Shown here one piece after another: positions 44,052 to 55,086 of a stretch of 64,000 nt of DNA (position 1 is its first letter; each line of letters begins with the position of its first letter). Source of the DNA: Herbinix sp. (lineage in GTDB: Bacteria; Bacillota; Clostridia; Lachnospirales; Lachnospiraceae); assembly GCA_029256105.1 (NCBI GenBank), contig JAQSYO010000007.1, positions 1 through 64,000 on the forward strand. The letters run 5' to 3'. The notes under the pieces are model-generated. The model worked only from the letters and a program-made list of their open reading frames with translations. It had not been told where the DNA came from and ran no database searches. The translations under genes were made by a program, and so were the position numbers.

Positions 44052-46133
44052 ATGAGAAAGCTGAAAACCAAAAAGTTTTCCATACATAAGATTAAAATAG
44101 ACATTTTTAGTATCAAATTGAAATTAATATGTGTTTTTCTAATACCGGTTGCCTTTCTAATATTTTTAGGAATGATCAGCTACCGACAAGCCTCGAAAGG
44201 TCTGATTGAGAATTATGAAAGTGCCGGTAAGGTTAGCTTAGATATGATGGGGGAGTATTATGAATTAGGGTTGGATAATCTTGCGAGTAAGGCAATTCAA
44301 TTGACTACGGATGATACCATTCAGAAATATTACTCCGGCTACTATTCCAATAAACCAACCGAAGAGGCAAGTCGTAAGAGTGAGGTACAGAAGAAAATTC
44401 TAGCAATCGATGCGGCTGATAAGTTCATCAGTGATATATATGTTTTTGCAGACTATGGATACCCTGTTGCATCAGCAGGAACGATGCAAAAGACCTTTTA
44501 TGAGGAATTCAACAAATCGGTAGATGCACTAGGACTAGTGGATACGAGTGAAACTGCTATCTGGAAGGGAACACATCCGTCTGTAGATAATGTATTTCCC
44601 ACGAATAGTTCAGAATTTGCGCTGACCTATATTAAAAAGCTGTCTAATTCATCATTTCAACAGATTGGTTATATCATCGTAGATATTGATAAAGCTTTTG
44701 TGATGGATCTTCTTAATAAAACAGATTTTGGTGATAAGAGTATAACTGGGTTTGTTACCAAAGATGGAAAGGCTTCCTTAAGTGGTAATTTCACAGAAGG
44801 ATATGATATCACTCAGGAGCCCTTCTACCAAGCAGCAGTAACAAACGAAGCGGAGTTAAATGCGGAATATGTAAACTTTCAGGAGCAAAGTTATTTATTC
44901 ATTTATTCGAAATTGAAGGTTGGAGATGCTATAACCTTTGCTCTAATTCCAAAGACTGAGGTTATAAAACAAGCAGAAAGCGTTAAAGTTATTACGGTTA
45001 TCATTGTGATATTAACCTGTTTGATAGCACTTGTTGTTGGGATATTAATTGCAAATGGAATTAGTGGAACAATCCATAAAACCAATCGTGTATTATCTAC
45101 AGTAGCAACCGGAGATCTTAATGTTGATGCAGGAATTCGTAGAAAAGATGAATTTCATGTTCTGGGACAAAGCATAAATCATATGCTGGACAGTATGAGA
45201 TCCCTCATAATAAAGATGTTGGGGGTAAGTAAGAGTACTTCGGAATCAGCGAAGGAAGTTGCAGGTGCTTCGGAGACCTTATTAATTACCTCGAAGAACA
45301 TTGCTAGTGCAGTATCCGACATTGAGCAAGGAGTTCAACATCAGGCTGCAGATGCAGAGAATTGCCTACTTCGTATGTCAGAGCTTGCACAGCAAATTAC
45401 GTTGGTAGAAGCTAGTACCGTAGAAATCGCAAAAATTGCAGGGAATACGAAAAATATCGTAAATGATGGACTAAACTCCATGCAAGAGTTAAGTGAAAAA
45501 GCAAAGAATACTACTGAGATAACACAGTCCGTTATTCATAATATTGAGAATTTAGAAATAGAATCAAATTCAATTATTGATATTATTCGTACGATGAATG
45601 AGATAACGGAGCAGACGAATCTCTTGTCGCTAAATGCATCCATTGAAGCAGCCAGAGCAGGCTCTTTTGGTAATGGGTTTGCGGTTGTAGCTGGGGAGAT
45701 AAGAAAACTTGCAGAAAAATCCTCCGGAGAAGCGAGTCGTATTAAAACTATCATTGATAAGATACAAAACAGAACGAAAGAGACAGTTATAGCGGCTCGA
45801 AAAGCAGAAAATATCGTTGCTACTCAGGAAGAAACACTGCATGCAACAAGAAATACCTTTGATGAGATGGATCGTCATGTCGAAGCACTTACAGAAAACT
45901 TAATGAAGATATCCTCCGGGATTGAAACCATGGGAAAAGCAAAAGAAGTTACGTTATCAGCAATCGAGAATATCTCTGCTACCCTCGAGGAAACAGTAGC
46001 AGCCTCTACAGAAGTTAGCGCTACTGCGGAAAATCAGCTTACCTCGGTAGAGCAGTTGAACAAGGCTGCACAAGGCTTAAGCGCTGATGCAGTTAACTTA
46101 GAAGAAACGGTTCGTTTATTCAAAATTAATTAA
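44052..46133 (+). CDS. methyl-accepting chemotaxis protein
   Basis: 693 residues. Transmembrane span 1 ([20 protein letters not shown]), a ~270-residue extracellular Cache-like sensor (~45-310), span 2 ([21 protein letters not shown]), a HAMP linker, then the signalling hairpin whose tip is [20 protein letters not shown] and [20 protein letters not shown]. It is the last gene of the pgmB operon, so it likely directs movement toward the sugar this locus consumes, either by direct binding or through the binding protein. No C-terminal CheR-binding pentapeptide is evident. Confidence 0.92.
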   Translation: MRKLKTKKFSIHKIKIDIFSIKLKLICVFLIPVAFLIFLGMISYRQASKGLIENYESAGKVSLDMMGEYYELGLDNLASKAIQLTTDDTIQKYYSGYYSNKPTEEASRKSEVQKKILAIDAADKFISDIYVFADYGYPVASAGTMQKTFYEEFNKSVDALGLVDTSETAIWKGTHPSVDNVFPTNSSEFALTYIKKLSNSSFQQIGYIIVDIDKAFVMDLLNKTDFGDKSITGFVTKDGKASLSGNFTEGYDITQEPFYQAAVTNEAELNAEYVNFQEQSYLFIYSKLKVGDAITFALIPKTEVIKQAESVKVITVIIVILTCLIALVVGILIANGISGTIHKTNRVLSTVATGDLNVDAGIRRKDEFHVLGQSINHMLDSMRSLIIKMLGVSKSTSESAKEVAGASETLLITSKNIASAVSDIEQGVQHQAADAENCLLRMSELAQQITLVEASTVEIAKIAGNTKNIVNDGLNSMQELSEKAKNTTEITQSVIHNIENLEIESNSIIDIIRTMNEITEQTNLLSLNASIEAARAGSFGNGFAVVAGEIRKLAEKSSGEASRIKTIIDKIQNRTKETVIAARKAENIVATQEETLHATRNTFDEMDRHVEALTENLMKISSGIETMGKAKEVTLSAIENISATLEETVAASTEVSATAENQLTSVEQLNKAAQGLSADAVNLEETVRLFKIN

Positions 46134-46160
46134 CTTAATTTCAAATCCCTATAGAAGGTC

Positions 46161-46202
46161 AAAAAGGCAGCTCATACGATGTAGATATGAACTGCCTTTT
46201 TG
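46161..46202 (+). terminator. terminator of the pgmB operon
   Basis: AAAAAGGCAG (46161-46170) pairs with CTGCCTTTTT (46192-46201). The inner loop carries a further short stem. T run present. Confidence 0.88.
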
Positions 46203-46401
46203 TGTCTTTATGAGGTAGATGAACTGCATTATTGCTTTCTTTAACAAATTTTTATTGCTCATAAGATCACTTTATTTACCTAATACCTCCAATGGGATTC
46301 AAATAAATAAAGATTTATATATAGATTGTACTACATAATTAATTATATAACTACGAATTTTCTTGTTGCATTAACAATTATGGAATCAAATTACATTATT
46401 A

Positions 46402-46430
46402 TTGATTTGTTAATGTAAACGTGATAATCT
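46402..46430 (+). promoter_or_regulatory. promoter candidate for the degV-family gene
   Basis: TTGATT (46402-46407), 17-base spacer, TAATCT (46425-46430). It is moderate only; the surrounding 390 bases after the operon terminator show nothing else. Confidence 0.4.
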
Positions 46431-46594
46431 AGTTTGAGAAACTACGTTGTGCGGAGAATAATTATATCAAATAAATATGACAACGTTATAAAAGTATTTT
46501 GAAAATACAATAATATTGATAATGTGCTAAAGATAGATATGATTTAACCCAGTAGTGAAATTTATATCATAACTAAAAAGGAGAATGTAACGTT

Positions 46595-47443
46595 ATGGAG
46601 AAAATAGCACTGATTACAGATTCAGCTTGCGATATAGATGATGAAACGCTTCGTAAATATAGCATACGCGTTTTACCTTTTAAGATTATTTACAAAAATA
46701 GGGAGTATACAGATAAAGTAGATATAACTCCCGAGGAAATTTACGATAATATGAAAAATGAGATACCAAAGTCTTCCCTCCCTTCTATGGAGGATATTGA
46801 AGAGGTATTTAAACAATTGGAAGAAGAAAATTACACGCATGTGATTTCCGTAGTGATATCCAGTGGACTTTCAGGTACTTATAATGCAATAAGATTGATA
46901 AGCGAACAATTTACTGGATTGACTACTTACATTTACGACACGAAATCTACCTCTGTTTGTGAAGGAATTATTTTGAAAAAATGTGGTGAATTAATAGAGG
47001 CTGGTAAAAGTTATAATGATATCGTGAGAAGCATCCCAGAAATCAATCGTAAGATACACTTTTTCTTCGTATTTGGTACCTTAGAATATGCCAGAAAAGG
47101 CGGAAGGATCGGTAAAATATCTGGAACTATCGGTGATTTTTTAGATATCAAGCCGATTGTCGGATTTGATGAGGAAAATGGTCAATGTTATACTTATAGT
47201 AAAACCCGTGGAAGAAATAAATCTCTGGAACGTTTGGTAGAGTTGGGAGAAGAGATAGCAGCGAATAAAAAATGCGATGCATATATTGTACATGGCAACA
47301 CCTTAGAGAGTGCAAATATGGTATATGATAAATTGAAGAAAAATCCAGGCATTAAAAATGTGTATATGTTAGGGCAAATAAGTGCCATAGTTGGAGTATA
47401 TTCTGGACCCGGAACAGTAGGGGTATGCTATATGGAAAATTAA
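46595..47443 (+). CDS. DegV family fatty-acid-binding protein
   Basis: 282 residues, full length. EDD fold: ITDSACDIDDE, KSSLPSMEDIEEVF, VVISSGLSGTYNA (lipid carboxylate-binding Ser), LEYARKGGRIGKISGTIGDFLDIKPI. Related FakB proteins bring exogenous fatty acids to the FakA kinase; a DegV of this type may do so, but no kinase gene is nearby. AAAGGAG upstream. Ended by its own terminator. Confidence 0.88.
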   Translation: MEKIALITDSACDIDDETLRKYSIRVLPFKIIYKNREYTDKVDITPEEIYDNMKNEIPKSSLPSMEDIEEVFKQLEEENYTHVISVVISSGLSGTYNAIRLISEQFTGLTTYIYDTKSTSVCEGIILKKCGELIEAGKSYNDIVRSIPEINRKIHFFFVFGTLEYARKGGRIGKISGTIGDFLDIKPIVGFDEENGQCYTYSKTRGRNKSLERLVELGEEIAANKKCDAYIVHGNTLESANMVYDKLKKNPGIKNVYMLGQISAIVGVYSGPGTVGVCYMEN

Positions 47444-47464
47444 TCAAAAACTAAATAAAGTCCT

Positions 47465-47527
47465 ATGAAACCGATAGAAATGAACTCTTTTATAAAAGCG
47501 TTTATTTTTATCGGTTTCATTTTTTTA
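47465..47527 (+). terminator. terminator of the degV-family gene
   Basis: ATGAAACCGATA (47465-47476) pairs perfectly with TATCGGTTTCAT (47509-47520); a run of T follows. Confidence 0.9.
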
Positions 47528-47537
47528 TAACAATCAA

Positions 47538-47645
47538 TTAGGATTGGGTTAAGCTAGTCTCAAAGGTATCTTGTACTTCTTCCGTAATCAATGCATTTCG
47601 CATATCAATATATTCTTCATTCCCATTCTTTGAATGATTTTTAAA
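47538..47645 (-). pseudogene. possible gene remnant, unrecognised
   Basis: A 35-codon minus-strand frame reads HSKNGNEEYIDMRNALITEE then VQDTFETSLTQS and a stop, immediately preceded by another in-frame stop. It has no start or ribosome site. The composition is protein-like and looks like a C-terminal fragment, but I cannot name the family and chance is possible. The rest of the 400-base gap shows nothing. Confidence 0.25.
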
Positions 47646-47843
47646 TTACAGTACATAATACATAAGTGTGGAATTTATTCCTGCCTTTATTGTTTACACT
47701 AACCAAGCATGATCACACAGTGGCTGCAAATGCTGATGAATACCAATAATTCAGCTATACTGAATTATTTCTTTACACAATAAAGGTGAAGGAATTAAGT
47801 TGAACAATATGGGATGGACAAAGACAAAATGGGAGTAGGCAGA

Positions 47844-50800
47844 ATGGAAAAGTGCAGATTTGGTATTGATATCGGTTCAACGACAGTGAAGTTGGCAGTA
47901 TTAGATGAAAATAATAAATTGATATATAGTGAATATCAACGGCATTTATCGGATATTAAAAGTACCGTTATTCAATTGATAAAGGATTGTTATGAAAGCT
48001 TAGGTAATCGTTCGGTACGATTAACAATAACAGGCTCCGGAGGACTTTCGGTATCTAGGTGGCTGAATATTAATTTTGTTCAGGAGGTCATTGCCTGTGC
48101 AAAAGCAGTTGAGACTTTGATACCAGAGACGGATGTTGCCATTGAGTTGGGTGGTGAGGATGCTAAAATAACCTATTTTAAAGGTGGCATGGAACAGCGA
48201 ATGAACGGGAGCTGTGCAGGAGGAACCGGAGCATTTATCGATCAGATGGCGGTCTTACTCGATACGGACGCAGCTGGTTTAAATGAATATGCAAAAGGTC
48301 ATAAGGTGATTTATCCAATTGCCTCCCGTTGTGGGGTATTTGCAAAAACAGATATACAACCTTTAATTAATGATGGTGCTCGTAAGGAAGATATTGCGGC
48401 ATCCATATTACAAGCAGTAGCAAACCAGACAATAGGGGGATTAGCCTGTGGAAAACCAATCCGGGGAAAGGTTGCATTCCTAGGAGGACCACTTTATTTC
48501 TTATCAGAGTTACGGGAGCGGTTCAGCGAAAGCTTAAAGCTTACGAAAGAAAATGCGATAGCACCGGAATATTCCCAACTATTTGCGGCCATTGGAGCAG
48601 CACTATCTTCGATGAAGGAAAATGTGGTACCACTCAAGGAATTGGTGAAAAGTGTGGAACGCATCAAAGATTATGCTGATGATGAGGTAAAGAGCTTGGA
48701 ACCTTTATTTCGTAATGAAGAAGCATATGTACAGTTTAAAAAAAGACATGACGAAGCTAAGATTGTAAGAGTAGAATTAGCTGACTATACAGGTCGAGTG
48801 TATTTGGGAATTGATGCAGGCTCTACAACTACAAAGGTGGTATTGATCGGGGAAGCTGGTGAACTTTTATATTCCCATTATTGTGGGAATGAAGGGGAGC
48901 CTTTAACAAAGTTAATAATGATTTTGAAGGATTTATATGAGCAAATACCGGAGAAGGCAAAACTTTGCAAATGTACCGTTACCGGTTATGGAGAAGCTTT
49001 GATGAAGGCGGCACTCCATGCAGATATCGGGGAAATTGAAACAATTGCTCATTATAAGGCAGCGGAACATTTCCTCCCTGGTGTGGATTTTATCTTGGAT
49101 ATCGGTGGACAGGATATGAAATGCCTGAGAATTAAAAATGGTGCCATTGATAGTATACTTTTAAACGAAGCCTGTTCCTCCGGATGTGGTTCTTTTCTTG
49201 AGGGATTTGCGAATTCTTTAAATATATCGGTGAAAGATTTTGCAAAGGAAGCATTATCAGCTAAAGCACCCGTAGATCTGGGTACAAAATGCACCGTATT
49301 TATGAATTCCAGAGTAAAACAAGCACAAAAAGAGGGTGCTAAGATATCTGATTTATCAGCCGGATTATCTTATTCTGTGATAAAAAATGCTTTATTTAAG
49401 GTAATTAAGGTAAGGGACGAGAAAGATTTAGGTAACAAAATAATCGTCCAGGGTGGTACATTTTATAATGATGCAGTGTTAAGATGTTTTGAATTAATAA
49501 CTGGAAGAGAAGCAGTAAGACCAGAGATTGCAGGATTAATGGGAGCTTATGGAGCAGCATTAATTTCAAAAGAACGTTATAGAGAGGGAGAATCGACAAC
49601 TCTTTTGCCACAAGTGTCATTGACGAATTTTTCCATGAAGGCTTCCAACCGACGCTGTGAAAAATGTGGCAATCAGTGTCTTTTAACAATCAATACATTC
49701 TCTAACGATGAGACCTTTATCGCTGGAAATCGTTGTGAAAGAGGATTAGGGCTTGAGGAAAATCAACAGGAGAAATTGCCAAACCTTTATGAGTATAAGT
49801 ATCGTAGGACATTCCAGTATCGTCCCCTTCAGCTAGAAGCAGCGCCAAGAGGAGTCATCGGAATTCCAAGAGTCCTCAATCTTTATGAAAACTATCCGTT
49901 TTGGTTTACGATGTTTACTAAGTTGGGATTTCGAGTTCTTTTGTCATCTCCCTCTGGAAAGAAACTCTATGAGAGAGGGTTAGAGACGATTCCATCGGAA
50001 TCTGCTTGTTATCCGGCTAAGCTATGTCATGGTCATATCATGGATTTAATTAATCGTGGAGTTACTACGATATTCTACCCCTCCGTGGTTTATGAGAAAA
50101 AGGAATATAGCGATGTAAGCAATCATTATAATTGTCCAATTGTAATCTCGTATCCGGAAGTTATTCGCAATAATATTGATGAATTAAAGAAAAAAGAGGT
50201 CCGATTCATTGCACCATTCTTATCTCTTGATAATACTAGAGTTCTCATAAGAAGAATGACGGAAGAACTTAAGGAGTATCAGATTAAGGAGAGTGAAATC
50301 AGACATGCTGTAGCAGACGCCTGTGCAGAGAGGGATCAATATAAAAAGGATATTCAGCAAAAGGGAGAAGAGGTACTTGAATATCTGAAGGGGCATGATA
50401 AGAGGGGAATTGTACTTTGTGGAAAACCCTACCATGTGGATCCTGAGATTAATCATGGTATAGCAGAGCTGATCGTATCCTATGGCTTAGCAGTGCTCAC
50501 GGAGGATAGTATATCCCATCTAGCAGACTTAAAGCAAAAGCTGAGGGTAGTTGATCAGTGGGTTTATAATTCTAGATTATACCGAGCAGCGAGTCTGGTA
50601 GCACAAGAACCATGTCTGGATTTAATACAGTTAAATTCCTTCGGCTGTGGATTAGATGCTGTTACCTCCGACCAAATTGCAGAGCTACTTGCTTCCGGTG
50701 GGAAAATGTATACGATGTTGAAGATAGATGAAGGAAATAACCTAGGCGCAGCCAAGATACGTATAAGATCTTTGAAAGCAGCAATGGAAGATCGGAGCCG

Positions 50801-52064
50801 AAGGGGTTATCAACCTCAGGTTATGGATAATACATGGACGCATCCGGTATTTACTAAGAATATGAAGCAGACACATACCATTTTAGCTCCACAAATGGCA
50901 CCGATCCATTTTGAATTGGTAAAGGAAGCAGCCAGAACCTGTGGGTATCACATGGTGGTGTTACCAGCAATGGATAAGACAGCAGTGGATGAGGGTTTAA
51001 AATATGTGAATAACGATGCTTGTTACCCAGCAATCATTATGATCGGACAAGTTGTACAAGCCTTGAAATCAGGTAAATATGATAGCAATCATACCTCTGT
51101 CATCATTACACAGAGCGGTGGCGGCTGTCGTGCAACAAATTATATTGCATTTTTAAAACTAGGCTTAAAGCAGGCGGGATTTCCCAACGTACCAATTATT
51201 TCACTAAATACTGTTGGTCTTGAGAAACAGCCGGGGTTCAAATTCTCCGTAGGACTGATTAATCGATGTATCATGGCATTAATCTATGGTGATTTATTTA
51301 TGCGTGTGCTTTATCGGACAAGACCTTATGAAAGATTTCCCGGTTCTGCACAACTACTTTTTGAAAAATGGAATGAACGTGCTAGAGAAAATGTAAAGAC
51401 TGGAAGCAAAAGAGAATTCCACAGCCATATCAGAGGAATCATACATGAATTTGATCGTCTGGAGCTATTGGATATTAAGAAACCTAAAGTAGGAGTTGTC
51501 GGGGAAATACTGGTAAAATACCATCCCACAGCCAACAACGATATTATAACTATATTAGAACAAGGAGGAGCTGAAGCAATTGTACCCGATCTTATGGATT
51601 ATTTCTTGTATTCTACTTTTAATTCGGGCTTCCGATTCCGATATCTTGCCGGGAAGAAATTAGATCAGCAGTTAGGTGCTTTTGCAACTAATTATATCAT
51701 GAGCTACCGCAATATCATGAAGTCGGAGCTGGAACACAGTAAGCGCTTTACACCACCAACACCAATTGGAGAATTAGCACATATGGCTTCCTCAGTACTT
51801 TCCCTTGGGAATCAAACCGGAGAAGGTTGGCTTGTAACCGCTGAGATGTTGGAATTTATAGAACAGGGCACAAATAACATCATCTGTGTCCAGCCGCTAG
51901 CCTGTTTGCCGAACCACATCGCCGGAAAAGGAATGTTCAAGCCGATAAAGGAGCGTTATCCACAGGCAAATATAATGCCGATTGATTATGACCCCGGTAT
52001 CTCGAATGTAAATCAATTAAACCGAATTAAGTTGATGCTCTCTATTGCAATTAAGGAATCATAA
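47844..52064 (+). CDS. 2-hydroxyacyl-CoA dehydratase activase-type fusion protein
   Basis: 1406 residues. Two BadF/HgdC-type ATPase domains (~1-260: [30 protein letters not shown]; ~320-590: [32 protein letters not shown]); a Cys motif RCEKCGNQC (~630); a DUF2229 region (~660-860: [30 protein letters not shown]); and HgdB-like dehydratase segments (~960-1390). Activases use ATP and a [4Fe-4S] cluster to inject a low-potential electron into a dehydratase. Huge fusions of this kind are frequent in clostridia, but their substrate is unknown. GGGAG places the start at 47844 rather than in-frame ATGs at 47814 or 47829. Confidence 0.85.
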   Translation: MEKCRFGIDIGSTTVKLAVLDENNKLIYSEYQRHLSDIKSTVIQLIKDCYESLGNRSVRLTITGSGGLSVSRWLNINFVQEVIACAKAVETLIPETDVAIELGGEDAKITYFKGGMEQRMNGSCAGGTGAFIDQMAVLLDTDAAGLNEYAKGHKVIYPIASRCGVFAKTDIQPLINDGARKEDIAASILQAVANQTIGGLACGKPIRGKVAFLGGPLYFLSELRERFSESLKLTKENAIAPEYSQLFAAIGAALSSMKENVVPLKELVKSVERIKDYADDEVKSLEPLFRNEEAYVQFKKRHDEAKIVRVELADYTGRVYLGIDAGSTTTKVVLIGEAGELLYSHYCGNEGEPLTKLIMILKDLYEQIPEKAKLCKCTVTGYGEALMKAALHADIGEIETIAHYKAAEHFLPGVDFILDIGGQDMKCLRIKNGAIDSILLNEACSSGCGSFLEGFANSLNISVKDFAKEALSAKAPVDLGTKCTVFMNSRVKQAQKEGAKISDLSAGLSYSVIKNALFKVIKVRDEKDLGNKIIVQGGTFYNDAVLRCFELITGREAVRPEIAGLMGAYGAALISKERYREGESTTLLPQVSLTNFSMKASNRRCEKCGNQCLLTINTFSNDETFIAGNRCERGLGLEENQQEKLPNLYEYKYRRTFQYRPLQLEAAPRGVIGIPRVLNLYENYPFWFTMFTKLGFRVLLSSPSGKKLYERGLETIPSESACYPAKLCHGHIMDLINRGVTTIFYPSVVYEKKEYSDVSNHYNCPIVISYPEVIRNNIDELKKKEVRFIAPFLSLDNTRVLIRRMTEELKEYQIKESEIRHAVADACAERDQYKKDIQQKGEEVLEYLKGHDKRGIVLCGKPYHVDPEINHGIAELIVSYGLAVLTEDSISHLADLKQKLRVVDQWVYNSRLYRAASLVAQEPCLDLIQLNSFGCGLDAVTSDQIAELLASGGKMYTMLKIDEGNNLGAAKIRIRSLKAAMEDRSRRGYQPQVMDNTWTHPVFTKNMKQTHTILAPQMAPIHFELVKEAARTCGYHMVVLPAMDKTAVDEGLKYVNNDACYPAIIMIGQVVQALKSGKYDSNHTSVIITQSGGGCRATNYIAFLKLGLKQAGFPNVPIISLNTVGLEKQPGFKFSVGLINRCIMALIYGDLFMRVLYRTRPYERFPGSAQLLFEKWNERARENVKTGSKREFHSHIRGIIHEFDRLELLDIKKPKVGVVGEILVKYHPTANNDIITILEQGGAEAIVPDLMDYFLYSTFNSGFRFRYLAGKKLDQQLGAFATNYIMSYRNIMKSELEHSKRFTPPTPIGELAHMASSVLSLGNQTGEGWLVTAEMLEFIEQGTNNIICVQPLACLPNHIAGKGMFKPIKERYPQANIMPIDYDPGISNVNQLNRIKLMLSIAIKES

Positions 52065-52102
52065 AACTTATTAAAGATTATCTGATTAACTAACAAAGAA
52101 AA

Positions 52103-52185
52103 AAGTGAAATATTAATCATTTAGAATGTGAATTTACTATGCTGTAGTAAGTAAACAACAGGTTATTTGATGAAGTATTTCACTT
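52103..52185. terminator. bidirectional terminator
   Basis: AAGTGAAATA (52103-52112) pairs with TATTTCACTT (52176-52185); the interior carries a second stem TTACTA/TAGTAA. A-rich on the left, T-rich on the right. Lies between the convergent activase and bceB-type genes. Confidence 0.7.
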
Positions 52186-52260
52186 CTTTCATTATGATTT
52201 TTGTTGCCTCCTATGAATTATACCAGAAAAGGAGAGATCCGAAACTTCAGCAATTGTCTT

Positions 52261-54213
52261 CTATATAAAATCATTTACAATTTGGTTATAAGTATTTACT
52301 GTTAAAAAATAATAACCCAGATAAATTGTAATGAAAACACTACTAGATATAACTAGCATTCCACCGATATCAAGTCCAATAAGTTCGGATAAAAATTTAC
52401 TGAGAAAGCTTAAAAGTATGACACTGTTAACAATACCCAGTATAAGTGGTAAAATAAAAATAAACAGGTTTTGCTTAGCCACACAAAATAAAATCTCTTG
52501 TCTAGTTACTCCGATTTTACGTAAAATATCATACCCAGCCTTGCTTTCGGTGGCCTCCGTTAATTGTTTGAAATAAATAATACTACCTGTTGCAGCAAGG
52601 AAAATCAGTCCTAAAAAGCCAACAACAAACATATTAAGCGCACTTTTTTCTAAATTTTCCTGGTAAACAAGATAATAAGAAAAAATCTGTGTATTATCCT
52701 TATCACTACCAAATACATTGGTTTCTCCATCGTTTAGAGACATCAATTTACTAGTTGTAGCTTTGGTGTTTCTTTCATCCTCCACTTCATATGCTTTATA
52801 TACGAGTGGAGTTATTTCTGTTGATAGCTTTTGAAATGTTTGGTCACTTACGATTATGAAAAAATCCGGATAAGCCCAGGTTAATACGCGGTCCTCAACC
52901 ATTCCGGTAAAGGATATAGTTTGATTGCCACTTGGGTTTCTTACAGTTATTTTTTTGTCTTTATAATCTGAGGGATTATGATTCGTAAAGGTAGGGCGAA
53001 TTGCAACTGCTTCACCATCAGCCACGTCTAAGGTCAAATCTTTGTATAAAATATTTGATACAGAAAGATAAGTACTGACAGAGATTACTTTCGTCGGCTC
53101 TACCCTATAACTCCCCGGAGCAGTAAAATCAACGTTTGCTTCAATCACTGGAATATTAATTTGACCAATCAGAGGATGCTTGGAATCTTCGGATATGATT
53201 TGATGTACCTTTTCATCAAACTCCGTTCCCTTGGATAGGTGTGTATAACTAAATGGAGCAAAGTTAAGCGAGGAGGACTCAAAGTTATTATACTGCGTAA
53301 ATACAGCGCCGAAGAAACTGATAGTCACAGCACTAAGCAAAGCAATCATCGTAAAAGTTCTAGTGTTTCCTTTGATACGATATAATAACTGCGAGATTCC
53401 AATCATATTCGTACCACGATAATAAAAGCTTTTATTCCGTTTCACCAGCATTAAAATAAAGGCAATGGATGAATGAAAGAATAAATAAGTTCCAATAATA
53501 ATTCCACTGATAATTAATAAGGTATGCCTTAATATATTGGAATTCCCACGTGGCATTACTTGGTCTGCAAGAAAGTAACTACCAAGCAGTATTATAATTG
53601 CTAGAAAAGCAACTATAACGGAAGCTTTCGGACTATGTTCTCCCTTATTATCTGCTCGAAACAATTCAATCAGCTTAAATTTGTAGATTAAGCGATATCC
53701 TTGAATTGAGGTAAATAATATGATAACTGCAAACACAGCAATGGTACTAAGAACAGCAGTGGTAGAGATATCAAGGCCAATAGTTACCGGAACCCCAATT
53801 AACTTAATTAAAATCATGGAAAATAACTTTGATAGCAAAGTCCCCAAGAAAATAGAAATAATAAGGGCAATCGCTCCCATAATTAGATTTTCATAAAAAA
53901 GCATTTTCCCGATGGTTTTCTTAGGAACTCCAACGATGGCATATAATCCAACTTCCTTTTTTCGCTTTCGAGTAAAGAAGGAATTCGAATATAAGATAAA
54001 GATACCAACAAATAATATTAAAATAATAGAAGAAAGTAAAAACGTGGATTTCATCGCGCTGGAATACTCTAGTATTTCTTGAATCTCCGAGCTGTTCTGT
54101 AAGGAGACAAACGTGTAATACATCACAATACTGATAATCATAGTTATAAAATAAAGAAAATAATTTTTGAAATTACCCATTATATTTTTCTTTACAATAC
54201 TAAATAATGTCAC
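52261..54213 (-). CDS. BceB-like ABC transporter permease (antimicrobial peptide module)
   Basis: 650 residues from a GTG at 54213. Ten transmembrane spans with a large ~200-residue extracellular domain between spans 7 and 8 (~310-505), the BceB layout. FtsX-like signature regions include SFFTRKRKKEVGLYAIVGVPKKTIGKMLFYE and ATESKAGYDILRKIGVTRQEI. Together with the ATPase gene it resists bacitracin- or lantibiotic-like peptides and signals to the kinase encoded divergently. AGGAGG lies 8 bases before GTG 54213; an earlier GTG at 54222 is too close to it. The gene overlaps the ATPase gene by 14 bases. Confidence 0.9.
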   Translation of the reverse strand: MTLFSIVKKNIMGNFKNYFLYFITMIISIVMYYTFVSLQNSSEIQEILEYSSAMKSTFLLSSIILILFVGIFILYSNSFFTRKRKKEVGLYAIVGVPKKTIGKMLFYENLIMGAIALIISIFLGTLLSKLFSMILIKLIGVPVTIGLDISTTAVLSTIAVFAVIILFTSIQGYRLIYKFKLIELFRADNKGEHSPKASVIVAFLAIIILLGSYFLADQVMPRGNSNILRHTLLIISGIIIGTYLFFHSSIAFILMLVKRNKSFYYRGTNMIGISQLLYRIKGNTRTFTMIALLSAVTISFFGAVFTQYNNFESSSLNFAPFSYTHLSKGTEFDEKVHQIISEDSKHPLIGQINIPVIEANVDFTAPGSYRVEPTKVISVSTYLSVSNILYKDLTLDVADGEAVAIRPTFTNHNPSDYKDKKITVRNPSGNQTISFTGMVEDRVLTWAYPDFFIIVSDQTFQKLSTEITPLVYKAYEVEDERNTKATTSKLMSLNDGETNVFGSDKDNTQIFSYYLVYQENLEKSALNMFVVGFLGLIFLAATGSIIYFKQLTEATESKAGYDILRKIGVTRQEILFCVAKQNLFIFILPLILGIVNSVILLSFLSKFLSELIGLDIGGMLVISSSVFITIYLGYYFLTVNTYNQIVNDFI

Positions 54214-54967
54214 GGGCTCCACCTCCTAGTGCCGATAATACATCTAAGATTTTGTTGAAGAAGTCTTTTCGTGAGGTATTGGTATTCACAATTTCGGTAA
54301 AGAAAGCCCCATCCTTAATAAAGATGACCCGACTGCAATAACTTGCAGCAAATGCATCATGCGTCACCATTAAAATTGTAGTATTGTCTTCTTTGCTCAA
54401 ATAACTCAGGTTTTCTAATAATTCTGTTGATGATTTTGAATCTAAAGCACCGGTTGGTTCATCTGCCAGTAATAAGCTTGGCCCAGCTATGATAGCTCTG
54501 GCTGCTGCAGTTCTTTGCTTTTCCCCACCAGATATTTCATAAGGATATTTGCCAAGGATAGGAGTGATATTAAGCTTACCGGCAACCTTGGATACCTTAT
54601 ACTCTAATTCCACGAGATCAGTTTTGGATAATGCCAAGGGTAATAAAATATTTTCTTTTACCGTTAACGTATTTAATAAATTATAATCCTGAAATATAAA
54701 ACCAAGGTGATTGCGGCGAAATTCGGTCATTTGCTTCTCGGACATTGTAAGAATATCCTTCCCATCAATCAAAACATCACCGGAAGAGGCATCATCAATG
54801 GTTGCTAATATATTTAACAAGGTTGATTTGCCAGCACCGGAAGGACCCATGACTCCTAGAAACTCACCCTCTGTAACTGTTAAGCTTACCTTATTAAGTG
54901 CAGTAACGATATTATTTTTCTTTCCATATACTTTACTTACTTGTTTCATTGATACAATGGTTTTCAT
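54200..54967 (-). CDS. BceA-like ABC transporter ATP-binding protein
   Basis: 255 residues. Walker A GPSGAGKST (~40-48), Q-loop IFQDYN, signature ISGGEKQR, Walker B LLLADEPTGALDS and switch His in VTHDAF. Typical MacB/BceA-type ATPase that drives the FtsX-like permease. TGGAGG precedes the ATG at 54965-54967. Divergent from the response regulator gene, with a palindromic site between. Confidence 0.93.
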   Translation of the reverse strand: MKTIVSMKQVSKVYGKKNNIVTALNKVSLTVTEGEFLGVMGPSGAGKSTLLNILATIDDASSGDVLIDGKDILTMSEKQMTEFRRNHLGFIFQDYNLLNTLTVKENILLPLALSKTDLVELEYKVSKVAGKLNITPILGKYPYEISGGEKQRTAAARAIIAGPSLLLADEPTGALDSKSSTELLENLSYLSKEDNTTILMVTHDAFAASYCSRVIFIKDGAFFTEIVNTNTSRKDFFNKILDVLSALGGGARDII

Positions 54968-55060
54968 TTTATTTCCTCCATAGATTATGCTTTAAATCAT
55001 ACGTTTATTATAACCAGTATCAATGCCTTACGGTATCGAATGTTCTTACAATATAGTATG

Positions 55061-55086
55061 GGAAGCTTACAAATTTGTAAGCTTCC
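55061..55086. promoter_or_regulatory. BceR-type operator: 26-base perfect palindrome
   Basis: GGAAGCTTACAAA mirrored exactly; its centre TTACA-AATT-TGTAA matches the TNACA-N4-TGTAA motif reported for BceR-like regulators. It lies ~100 bases before the bceA-type start, whose -10 (TATAAT, minus strand, ~55010-55015) lacks a good -35, as expected for an activated promoter. On the plus strand, TTGACA (55103-55108) with TAGTAT 17 bases on may drive the regulator gene. The other ~360 bases to 55451 show nothing else. Confidence 0.7.

Noticed and set aside
48000-51600. Antisense frames within the activase gene
   Set aside because: Shadows of a codon-biased long gene, without ribosome sites or domain content.
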